A DNA stretch of 64,000 nucleotides, taken from assembly GCF_024586455.1 (NCBI RefSeq), contig NW_026089623.1, forward strand, positions 15,380,236 through 15,444,235, written 5' to 3'. Below the pieces are notes generated by a model, which ran no database searches, had not been told where the DNA came from, and saw only the letters and a list, made by a program, of their open reading frames with translations. The DNA comes from Bactrocera neohumeralis (taxonomy: Eukaryota > Arthropoda > Insecta > Diptera > Tephritidae). Below are positions 21,269 to 31,569 of this stretch, one piece after another (the first letter of the stretch is position 1; each line of letters begins with the position of its first letter). The position numbers and the translations under genes were made by a program.

Positions 21269-22213
21269 TAGACGGGTGTTATATAGATGGTATAAGGGGG
21301 CTCTATCGGATTTGGTGTGAAAATTGGACAATGGGCGTGGTACCGCCCACTTTTTGATGAAATCCCATATCTCCACACCCGATAGACCGATTTCGACTAA
21401 ATTTAGTATGTGATATTATTTTAATACTTCTATGTCACGGTATGAAAATGAGCGACATCGCACTACAATCACAACTACTTCCCATATAACATAATTTAAA
21501 ATTCCATTTGATTCTTTCACTTTCCAGTACACAAATTAAGAAGTAATTGATAAAACGGAATAAAATTGTGCGGTAATAATTCCCATAAAGTATGCCACCT
21601 ATTGACCAAAAATTGTCCAAATCCAATCAAAATTGTTCAAGCCGATAGCTACCGAATATGTGGAGCCCAGTACCTATAGTTGACTTTTGATCAAAAATGT
21701 TAGTCATTATGTGAGATATGCAATATAAATTCAGGCATAATCCTTTCCTGACAATGCTATTTCTGCATATCGAAAATGGGTTGAATCGGGCCAATATATC
21801 CTTGAGCCCCCATATACATAATATAAAGATTTTCGAACTTATAGGTGACTTTATGCTGGATATATCCGCCAATATTTGGGCCAATTCAATGAAAATTGCA
21901 GAACATGTTTTATTAATAACAGTGTATTTTTGTGCTTAAAATAGCTACAATTGGGTGAAAACTTGCCCCCCCCACAAATAACTATCACCAAGATTTTCGG
22001 ACATCCACTTGACTTTGCTCCATTTGATTGATGGTTGTATGGTAAGGTACCGTAATGAAACCCAGGGAACATTTTTTTGAGTATGTGGTATATTAATAGT
22101 ATGTGGGATGAGCAAAAATAGATAAAATCTGGTCGATACTACCCCTACTCAAATAGTATATTCAATATAAAATGTTCGGTTGCACCCGAAATTAGCCCTT
22201 CCTTACTCGTTTT
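21269..22213. repeat. Noncoding repeat family N, copy 2
   Basis: Duplicate of 17230-18174, differing by one extra C in the C-run near 21966. Confidence 0.75.
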
Positions 22214-22268
22214 ATTTTAATAATGTATATTGCATATTATATTAAATCATGCATTTTTATTAATTTTT

Positions 22269-22755
22269 AATAATTTTGTCCGGTTTTTGAGACCAAATGC
22301 TTCTATGTGCGACATTTGGATATTTAACGATATGAAATTGTGCCCTTTAGCATGAACTCTTCTTGGTAGAATACCCCACAGATTTTATATAGGGTTAAAG
22401 TCTGGGCTAAGAGCGGATCAGTTGAGAAGTGGAATGTTTTGTCTAAAAAACTCTTTTGTCTCCCTGGAACAATGAATTACGGCATTATCTTGCCGAAAAA
22501 TTAGGTCAACTAACTTAATTTTTCTGATTTATCTATCATCATATTTTCCTAAAAATCACAATAAAATGACACGTTTATTTTTGAAGGAACCCATGCCATT
22601 TCAATGGAACCATTAGAGCGAAAACCTGTCTACACCATAGCTTCTCCGTCTTGGACATTGAAATTTCTTTATTAACTTGATTATCACCCAAAATAGTATG
22701 TTATTCATCTAGTCTATTCTAAATTTAACTATTTTTTATCGGTAAATAACAAATT
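22269..22755 (-). pseudogene. Tc1-type transposase remnant (copy 2)
   Basis: Duplicate of 18230-18720 with the same stop in the NLWG motif and a 5-bp difference near 22637. Confidence 0.75.
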
Positions 22756-22769
22756 TTACCATCTTGTGC

Positions 22770-23487
22770 GCCACGTATGGTTTTCAACAAAGCTCAGACA
22801 GAGAACGTATATTTATAGGGAAGGTCCAACAACGGACAAGCGTGTGAACTGTCAAAAGCTAACAAAATGCGATGAGCGTGTTTCACCACAGCTTGCTCAG
22901 AAGGAGAAATCTTAACAGTGGCGCGTGAACAGAGCTGATCATTCAATGAAAATTATGCTCAGAAATATACATAAGTATGTACATTGCTGTTACAGACGTA
23001 TGTTGCCTTTTGCATATAATTTTATACGTTTACATGCCATCATATTAATTGATATGATTATCATTTTGCGTATTTTTATGAATACATGCAAAACTTGTCT
23101 CAATCTAATTAAATTATGCTTTTTTCAAAACAATATTTGTATTTAATGTGAGAATAAGAGTTATTTATTAAATATTTTATATGTTTGATAATATATTATA
23201 AATTCACAAATATTTAAGTAGATACATATGCTATATGTCCTAAAAAACTTAATACAATACAGTAATATTTCATTTCAATTTTCATACGCATCAGTGTACA
23301 TATCAGCACATAATTACATACATATGTATGTACATATGTAATTGCAATTCAAATACAAATCATGATATTATCGTGTATCAGTAATATAATGTGCGCGCAC
23401 TGCTCTATATGCACATACATACATGCATATGTGCGTATGATATTCCCACGCAAATAATGCATACACAAGGCCACATATACTTGTATA
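22770..23487 (-). repeat. X-family repeat, inverted (copy 2), continuing beyond the LINE
   Basis: Duplicate of 18735-19452. X homology resumes at 27605 on the far side of the LINE, with about 250 bp of X missing at the junction. Confidence 0.65.
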
Positions 23488-26400
23488 CCTATGATTTATG
23501 CTCTTTCAAGTTAGTCGCCTTGTAGTGGCGAAGGAGCTTAAGTAAGAGTAGAGTGAGCATCCCAAAGGAAACGCACTCTAATCTTACGAACTAGGAGGGA
23601 AACCTCATAATTCCCACAATAATGTAAGGAATGAATAAACTCTAGGTTTTACGCCCATCTCCTATTGTGGAAGTGTGAGGATACCCGCATCAACACCACC
23701 CTAAGCCAAGGTGTCGAGGTACCCGTGCCGAGGGCTGAATGGTCAGCGGGGGGTAATAAATAGCTGATCACAAACGGTCCCCTCCGATGCCCAGGTGAGG
23801 TCGGAGGTATAAAAGCCTTCTCTCGGCATACCGGCTCTGCGGACGAGTGACCAACTCTTTCCGGCCTACTCGTGGGACCAAAATAAACGAAAACAATAAC
23901 GCAACAACAACAAGAACAACAACCAAATTGACGACAACAGCGACGACTAAGGACATGAATTACAGGAATCCCATTACGGAATCCGAAGAAGACGAATTAC
24001 TCGCCTCCAGTCAGGAGACATACCAACCAAAGTATACCGGTAGATACAGCAGTGAAAACAGCAGATTTAAGGGAGAAAGCGTCCACCTCCAAAGCAGCCA
24101 TGAGCACCAACCAAAGTGCACTGGCGGCTAAAGCAGAAAACAAGAAGAAGCGCAAGAAATCCCAGAATCAGCTCAGGAAAAACCTAGGGTATGCATTCTT
24201 ATCAATAGAAGTATAAATGCATTTCTTTGTCCTGCCCAAAAAATTGAAGGCGAAAAGCAGCAGCAGATATCACAGTGGTCCAGGAAAAGGTGGAACAGAA
24301 AGTAAAAGCCCTTCTTCATTTGGTATCGGCCTCAAGAAGACTGACTACAAAAATTCGCAAGGCCAGACTAAAAATCTTCCAAGGCCCATGACGAAGACAT
24401 AGCCACTAAGGAATGTGGGTATCGAAGAAACCCGAGATGCCCAATAACATAAGATGCGTGCAGATAAACCTGCAGTAGATGAGAACAAGAAAGAAGATGT
24501 CCTAATAGGGTGTGATGCTAACGCAAGGCACACCGTATGGGGTAGCTCCAGTATAAACACCAGAGGCTAGTCACTTTTGCAGTATATTCTGTATAGTAAT
24601 CTAAGTATATGCAACAAGGACGATAAGCCAAGCTTTATTTTCCCAAGCTCTGATAGGTTTCCGGGGTGGGATTATGTGCTAGACCTCAAGCTATCAACAG
24701 ACACAGACAGTCTCGTTGTGGATAACTGGAAGGTATCCGATGAGCCTTCCATGTCAGATCACTCCTGGATACTCTTCAGCATCCGCGAGAAGTACAGTGC
24801 GCCTCTCACATACCGGAATCCTAGAAGAACGGCATGGGGAAAATTTACCAGTATAGCAACAAACTGCCATAAAAAGGGAGGCAATAAGAGTATCAAAAAT
24901 CCTGAGGAACTAGATTCACAAGTAGAGAAGTTGGAAAATATCTCAACAACAACTTTCAATAGATCCACTCCGCTAACAGTTTTGAAAAAGAGAAAGTCTC
25001 TTCCTTGGTGGAACAGTGAACTCAAGAATTTGAGAACACAACTAAGGAAAGCTTTCAATGAGAGTTTTAGAACCAAAATATGGCAGCCATATAACGATAT
25101 TATGAAAAGATACAAAAAAGCAGTCAGGAAAGCTAAAAACGACTTATGGATATCTTACTGCACATCGATAGAAAGTTGCCGAGAAACCGCCAGGCTGAGC
25201 AAAATGCCATCCAAAGATCATACTAATACTGCCTAAATTAAGGCGGAGGGAAGTGATTGGACCTCCTCGGCAAAAGAGTCTCTGGAGGTACTGATTACAA
25301 CGCACTTCCCCGGGAGTCAACAAACACCTACAACGAGGGTTCAAGCAGAACCTCCATTGAACGCAGCTGATTATCGAAGCCGGAAAGTAGACAAAAGCAA
25401 AATCAAATATGCCATAAATAGTTTTGCACCATATAAAGCGGCAGGCCCTGACGGTATTATGCCCATAATGCTGCCAAAACTGGTAAAACCAATGGTTCAA
25501 AGGCTTGAAAATATAAACAAAGCTAGCATTCAACTATCTTACATCCCAAGAAGTTGAAAAAGAAGTAAAGTTGCGTTCCTTCCAAAACAAGCAGAAGAAC
25601 ACACGAGAATGCCAAGGATTTTAGACCTATAAGCCTTACCTCCTTTATGTTGTAGGTACTAGAAAGGCTAATAGATTTACACGTAAGAACAATAATGGCG
25701 GAGAAGTTATCGAAGTCCCAACTTGCGTACGTAAAGGCCGATCAACCGAAACTGACCTTCACGAGGTGATAAGTGAAATTGAAAAATCACTACACCACAA
25801 ACAATACACCATGGCTGCTTTTCTAGACATAGAGGGCGCCTTCAATAACATAGAAGTAAATGCGATAATTAATTCTCTGGCACATGGTGGCATAGATGAC
25901 ACTGTGCAACACAACCAAGTTAAGTGAGTAGAGGGACGCCTCAAGGGGGTTCTCTCTCCGCTTCTATGGGTTGTAGCGCTGAACGAAATACTACTCCAAC
26001 TAAACGGTGGAGGAGTGAAAGCAGTAGCATATGCAGACGATATAGTGTTGTTGGTATCAGGCATGTTTCCTTCAACAGTCAGCGAGATTATGGAAAGAGC
26101 ACTTCGAAGGTTAAACCAATGGGCTAAAAATAATGGACTAGGAGTTAACCCAAACAAAACAGAACTGATGCTATTCACAAGCAGAACCAAAATACCTCAG
26201 TTTCAACTTCCGGTACTAAACAGTACAACACTCACTCTATCCCCCACAGCTAAATACTTGGGGGTGGAGATTGACACCAAACTGTCCTGGAAAATAAGTA
26301 TAGAAAAAAGAATAAACAAAGCATACATGGCCTACTATACTTGTAAGAGAATCGTCAACAAGAATTGGGGCCTCAAACCAAGTATAATAATGTCGATGTA

Positions 26401-27604
26401 TACGGCTGTCGTAAGACCTATACTTACATATGGAGCCCTGGTATGGTGGCCAGCGCTAAACAAACAATACAACATTAAAAAATGGTATAAATGGTATAGT
26501 CACGTCCAAAAGAGCAGCATGTGCGGCAATCCTAAGCAAGCTCACCATTAGTAAATCAGACTACAGTCTCCCCAAGCTGGATTTAAAATAGACACTTCCA
26601 GGTGAGGATACCATCTAGACGAAAATGGAGAAGATGTTCAATAGGAGAGGAGGATTTCATCTCAGTGTATACCGATGGGTCCAAAATGCACTGCGGAGTA
26701 GGCACGGGGGTATTCTCCGCTGATCTAGGCATATCTCTCTCTATACGTCTACCGAACTCGGCTAACATCTTCCAAGCAGAAGTACTAGGCATAGAAAAAG
26801 CCTGCGAAGATCTATTAGAAAACCACGGGAATATACATAAAGCAACTATATTTACGGATAGCCAGGCGGCGCTCCTGGCCTTGTCTTCACCCATGACAAA
26901 TTCTAGTATAGTTGACAACTGCAAGAGAGCACTACGCTCAATAAAAGACAAGCTCCAACTAGACTTGATCTGGATCCCGGCCACAGGAACATTTTCGGTA
27001 ACGAAAAAGCAGACGAGTTGGCAAAGGCAGGAGCTTTCCTCAACGAATCCGAGGCGGAGCTAATACCAAGCCCGCTAGGATCGATCAAAGGAGAGATAAA
27101 TAGACAATTTCAACAAGTTGCAAATAGCAGGTAGAAAAACATTACAAAATGCGTCATAACTAAACAATTATGGCTAACATATGACAGGAAAAGAACCAAC
27201 GACTTATTAAATAGGTCAAGAAAAAGCATCTTCAGAGTAACAGCTACCACAACAGAGCACTGGCCATTTGGGGACCATGCGTCCAAAATGGGTCTGTCCT
27301 ACAACGACATCTGCCGAGGCTGCGGAGTAGCAGGGAACAAGGAAATAATTTTCCACTTTCTCTGCGAATGCCCAGCTCTAGCACAGGTCCGACACAAGAC
27401 ACTTGGAATCCATCAAGCACCCAACCTTGAATGGATTTCCACTAAAAGCATATTAGACATAAGTAGTTTCATCGAAACCTCAAAATGGTTTGAGAGAGAA
27501 GGTGAAACATAGCAGATACAGGAGGTTCTACGAATAGTGTATCAAAATGGCACATCAAGTGCTAATTGAGCCCGATAGGGCTGCACTCCTACCTACCTAG
27601 CTAC
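23488..27604 (+). mobile_element. LOA/I-group non-LTR retrotransposon, degenerate
   Basis: A GC-richer 5' leader (23488-23840) precedes ORF1 scraps (23847-24131 and 24217-24402). ORF2 begins near 24440 (IRCVQINLQ) and jumps over most of the endonuclease to GCDANARHTVWGSS (24510-24545), ending with 24577-25236. The RT region has FAPYKAAGPDGIMPIML (25424-25474) and AVAYADDIVLL (26020-26052, the catalytic box). The C-terminal part has an RNase H domain (SVYTDGSKMHCG, FTDSQAALLAL; 26602-27063) and a Cys/His cluster (ICRGCGVAGNKEIIFHFLCE, about 27310-27370). The end is ctacctacctag, a simple-repeat tail. RNase H plus this layout suggests the LOA or I group; the exact clade is not proven. Many shifts and stops. 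Confidence 0.8.
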
Positions 27605-28470
27605 CTGATTTATGTGTACAGTGGATCCCGGTTAATTAGTACTCCGTTTAAATGAAAATCATCCCTCTTAACTGCCTATATCTTGCTGTATCTCACGGTT
27701 TGTGTTTTGAAATACATAGAAATTATTGTTTTAAGTACCACTCGAATAAGTATACGCACTTGCTTATGTGCCATATTATATTTTTATTTTTAACAAACTA
27801 CAAAAATCTGTATCTTTGATTGTGGCACATAACCGGGATTGACTGTATTTGTCAAGGAATGTAAAACATATTGTTACGCGGCTTGCAAAAATCGGCGTCG
27901 ATATGTATGCAAGCTCACTCATAAACATACATATCTACGCTGGTTTGTAGGCGAAGCTGTTTCAGCGGCGAGGGAAGCGGTGACAATCGGCGGCCATTCG
28001 TTTATTTTTTTCAGCACAGCTTGGATTTTCTACCAACAACACAATGTTGTGACGCGTCAGTCTATCGGCACATTGACTCTTTGACAAAACGTGAGCTTCG
28101 GCCATTGGATGTCCGGGTCAACAGAGATTTTGCATGAAACAATATATGTATGTTGTAAAGTTGTGTGTGGACAAATTTGCAAACATTTTGCGTAGGTTGT
28201 GTTTACATACACCCATAATTGCATACATAAACATGTTATTAAAACTTTTAAAGGCCTGCAAATAAATATGTATATATATTACATTAATTAAATATTTAGG
28301 TAACAACATAAACATGACTATTATATATTCCGAAAGATTTTAAGGAATTCATCATGAAATAGCTCAATTTGTACGTATATGCTTGTGTGCTTTGATATAA
28401 AATACATATGTATATAGAAAATATACATACATATGTACATATGTATGTATGTAAATAAATTATATGCAGA
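27605..28470 (-). repeat. X-family repeat, inverted, left-hand part
   Basis: Reverse complement of the 35450-36050 / 56575-57165 block. Landmarks are the 227-bp MITE, attgttacgcggcttgc, gacaatcggcggccatt and gtgacgcgtcag. Similarity fades after about 28230, where microsatellite-like acatacatatgt sequence takes over. Confidence 0.75.
27619..27845. mobile_element. Tigger/pogo-like MITE, 227 bp
   Basis: Ends are CAGTGGATCCCGGTTAATTA and, inverted, CAGTCAATCCCGGTTATGTG, with TA on both sides (27617-27618 and 27846-27847). CAGT-type termini and a TA target fit Tc1/mariner-superfamily pogo/Tigger elements. Noncoding. Related copies are 35806-36032 and 56932-57148. Confidence 0.75.
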
Positions 28471-28472
28471 GC

Positions 28473-28932
28473 CGTTTGCGCATTGTAAATATGCGAATCT
28501 GTAAGCGTACATTCCTTAACATCGGAAATAGCAAAATTTTTCTCATTTAATACTGAAAATGCTCAATTCTGCTATTTTCGTGTCCCCTGATGTTAAGTGG
28601 TGAAACACGCTAATCATTTTCTGTGGTGAAACACGCTCATCCCAAACAGTAAACATCTTAAAATTTAAATATCCTTAAATTCTTGACATCGTGAACCTTC
28701 TCTATAAACAGAAAACGTTTATAATAGAGAAGGTTCACGTTTCAGATACCGTAACTTTTCGAAGGGGTACTCGGCAGAGACGAGGGAGTCTCACCACAGA
28801 CAAATTATAAGCATGTTTCACCACGAAAATAGCAGAACTGAGCATTTTCAGTGTTAAATGAGAAAAATAATGCTAATTTCAATGTAAAGCAACGTACGCT
28901 TACAGATTCGTTTATTTTCTATGCGCAACCGA
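28473..28932. repeat. Foldback-like imperfect palindrome
   Basis: Left-arm blocks recur inverted on the right: atgcgaatctgtaagcgtac (about 28491) with the inverse near 28895-28915; ctcatttaatactgaaaatg with 28840-28862; gtggtgaaacacgct with 28812-28825; and a central gtgaaccttctctat / atagagaaggttcac pair (about 28690-28738). The span is about 460 bp with no coding frame. It shares gtggtgaaacacgct with the X family. Confidence 0.75.
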
Positions 28933-29068
28933 CTTGGCATATAATTTATACAATGATCCGTATATATGTATGATGTTTTTTTCGCTTAGTTGTAACATTT
29001 TAGCAAAAACGTAGTTTAACATAACTCGCGAACCACTATTATCTATTTTTCCAATCCATTAGCAGTCC

Positions 29069-29575
29069 CTACGCGCGGATGAAGTTATACTTCTTAGTGA
29101 TATTCCAAGAAATGCATATCATTTTGTATGAAAGAAAACTAGAAAACTTAAATTCACATTTTATAAATTTATTATGCACAATAAAGCAAAGTCTAAGTGA
29201 AGAAATTTTGCCTCGGAAAGTAGTTCTGTCTCTTCGTTGCGGAAGAGAATATGCAGCGTAATCATCTCTATTTTGTAATCCATCAACACGCGTTGAAGGC
29301 CCAGCAGTTACCGGTGAATTGACGATCGTTGATTCATCAGTAGTTATAGATGCCCCCGCAGACATTGATGGAACAGCAGACGGTGAATCTTTTTTACGCA
29401 CTCTCTGATATTCCGCAGCTGTTTTCCTCTTCCTCGATTGACTGCCAGCTATCATTTCCAATTTCTTCTTTTCCCGCTCTGCTTTCTTTCGTGCTCGGTA
29501 TTCACGATAATATTGTGCCGTTTTCCCTCCTCTTGAAGCACGGGCTGCACTGTCTTTTCCCGCGGTAAAATCAAT
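29069..29575 (-). pseudogene. Basic-protein fragment, family not recognised
   Basis: The minus frame reads an Arg/Lys-rich N-terminal piece with a twice-occurring motif (TAQYYREYRARKKAE, then KTAAEYQRVRKKD), followed by a Ser/Thr/Pro-rich linker (SAVPSMSAGASITTDES). Such headers occur at the N-terminus of some insect TE proteins, including Helitron-like ones, but no diagnostic domain is present. The downstream end is AT-rich and probably not coding. It could be a first exon. Confidence 0.35.
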
Positions 29576-29848
29576 TTAAAATCAAAACATTAAATTTTTG
29601 CCAATCCAATTGATAATAGTTTCGAGAGCACAAGTTTAATGCACAAGGTGCATCTATTACGGACAATTAAAATATTCAAGAGAAACTTACCATCACATAA
29701 CCCGGAATCCGCGTATTATCACGTGTCACTTATTTTATTGTTTATTTCAATCACTATTCATTGTGTACTAATACTACAAATAGTACGTCAATATTATATA
29801 GAACACGAATTAATTAGTAAATAAACATTGTCTACAGAAATGATCCTG

Positions 29849-30090
29849 TGAAGTCTTAACTTTTCAACGGCTAACGCAGCCAATCAACCAAAAATCACAC
29901 AAAATAGTTTAGAATTCGCAGAAATTATCACTGTCACTTATTATATTGTTTATTGGTTATTTGAATCACTATTCACTGTGAAGTCTTAACTTTTCAACGG
30001 CTAACGCAGCCAATCAACCAAAAATCACACAAAATAGAGAAATTCACAGAAATGAAAGACAAACGAAAGAAAAAGAAGTATAACTTCAAT
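29849..30090. repeat. Tandem duplication of a roughly 126-bp unit
   Basis: The block gaagtcttaacttttcaacg occurs at 29851 and 29980, each time followed by ggctaacgcagccaatcaac. An inverted, diverged relative lies at about 34722-34800. Confidence 0.85.
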
Positions 30091-30683
30091 AATGCACAAG
30101 CATACAAACATACATATGCGCACACATGTGAATAGTCACCTCGTCATCGCGGGTCGATTTGCAAAGAAAGTAAATGAAGACTGACCAGAGAACATAAAAG
30201 TATAGAAAAGGTGCAAATTGAATTCTGTATGACGGTTCGATTGCGCGGCTAACAGATCGGATAGAATCATAGTAGGGAATTCACCATATTCGCTGCTATT
30301 TAGCAGAATTGAGCCCGTTCTCTGGCAGAAATACATGTAAATTGACTATATAAATGCGAGAATATATAAGCAGAAATGCTTTTAAGAAAATATACAAAGT
30401 AACACAGAGAATGTAAAAAAGCATTCTTTGAGTCACAAATGCATGCTTATATTGTATATAATACTATATATATATACATATATTGTATTATATGAACCAT
30501 TGTCACATATGCGAGATTATTTTGTATCAAATGAATAATTTTTTCCGAAAAATGATAAAAATTTTAATTTTTTTTACAAAATCGGGAAATATTAGGAAAC
30601 ATTATTTTAATTTATTTTTTTTAATCTTTAAATAAATTAATATTTCAAATAAATTATATTTATTTCGACCATTGCAAAGTGAA
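30091..30683. other. Intergenic AT-rich spacer
   Basis: Microsatellite-like runs (tatatatatacatatattg near 30468) and nothing coding. No TE boundary recognised. Confidence 0.5.
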
Positions 30684-30752
30684 GATGTGCCAAATGAACT
30701 TTATTCCTTAAAAGAAAATTGATGATCTTCATGAAACATGCATATTCGCATT

Positions 30753-31071
30753 ATCGATTACGGACTTTTTTCGATTCGGGATTTCTAATAGTGCGGAAAA
30801 GTTGCCTTAGTACTTCCTGATTCCAATGCAACGTTTTGTTTTGAGATCGGATTGCATCTTCAACCCCAACTCCGGCCTTGAAATTTCGGAAATTCGCCTA
30901 AAATCGTGAAATTGTCTACCTAGCGCCTGAAATACGCATCTCACGGCAAAATATATAAAACAAAAGTTATTTGTCACGTCATTTGCTAGCGAAATAGCAT
31001 ATCATGGCCGTAGGACGAACCGTTCCCGAGATACGAGCGAAAATGCGGCGCGACACAGCGCAAGGTGACAC
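30753..31071 (+). repeat. Left TIR of the long-TIR DNA transposon
   Basis: Reverse complement of 33777-34086. Inner end at agcgcaaggtga. Outer end near ttatcgattacgg, where the right copy reads gggtcgattccgg. Confidence 0.9.
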
Positions 31072-31330
31072 TTCTTCACGTTGATTTCGCCGAGTGCTAT
31101 CACTCACATTCATTCACCTACGCCAAAGGACTCCGTACGTGGATAGGTCTCCACACAAATATTTTTTCATCGAGTTCCTTGACTCTTGTCGGTGATTTCG
31201 CCGAGTTCTATCACTTACATTCATTTCCCTGCGCCATACGACACGTTCGGACTGGTCTCCACATAAATATTTTTTCATCGAGTTCCTTCACTCTTGTCGT
31301 TGATTTCGCCGAGTGCTATCACTTATATTC
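31072..31330 (+). repeat. 110-bp tandem repeat in the transposon leader
   Basis: About 2.3 units. The phrase tgatttcgccgagt starts at 31082, 31193 and 31301, and tttttcatcgagttcctt separates them. It lies between the left TIR and the gene, where promoter or transposase-binding repeats would be expected. Confidence 0.85.
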
Positions 31331-31569
31331 TCTCAACAGAACGAACTCAAAATGTCTGTATCTAAATTTAAATTTAGACAGAAATGTCTTGTGTTTGGCA
31401 TATATCCGTGCAATCTCTCTGAGTCCTAGTTACCTACTTACCAGGATATTCTTTTGTGTTATCAGTTTGAAAGATTTCGTATAGGGCGACTCCGAGGCGA
31501 CAACTATGAACCTAGGAGTAAAGAGATTACGGAAATAGTTGCAAAAAAAGTTGAAAATACAGGAAATAG

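Larger units (their letters stand above)
19459..23487. repeat. Tandem duplication, copy 2 (4029 bp)
   Basis: Second copy of the unit at 15401-19452. Subfeatures shift by about 4058 at the start and 4035-4039 later: mariner-type remnant 19459-20234, N-family repeat 21269-22213, Tc1 remnant 22269-22755, X fragment 22770-23487. It stops at ttgtata, directly against the LOA-like LINE. Confidence 0.97.

Noticed and set aside
28380..28460. acatacatatgta-type microsatellite as a possible regulatory array
   Set aside because: Common simple sequence throughout the window; no sign of a specific site.
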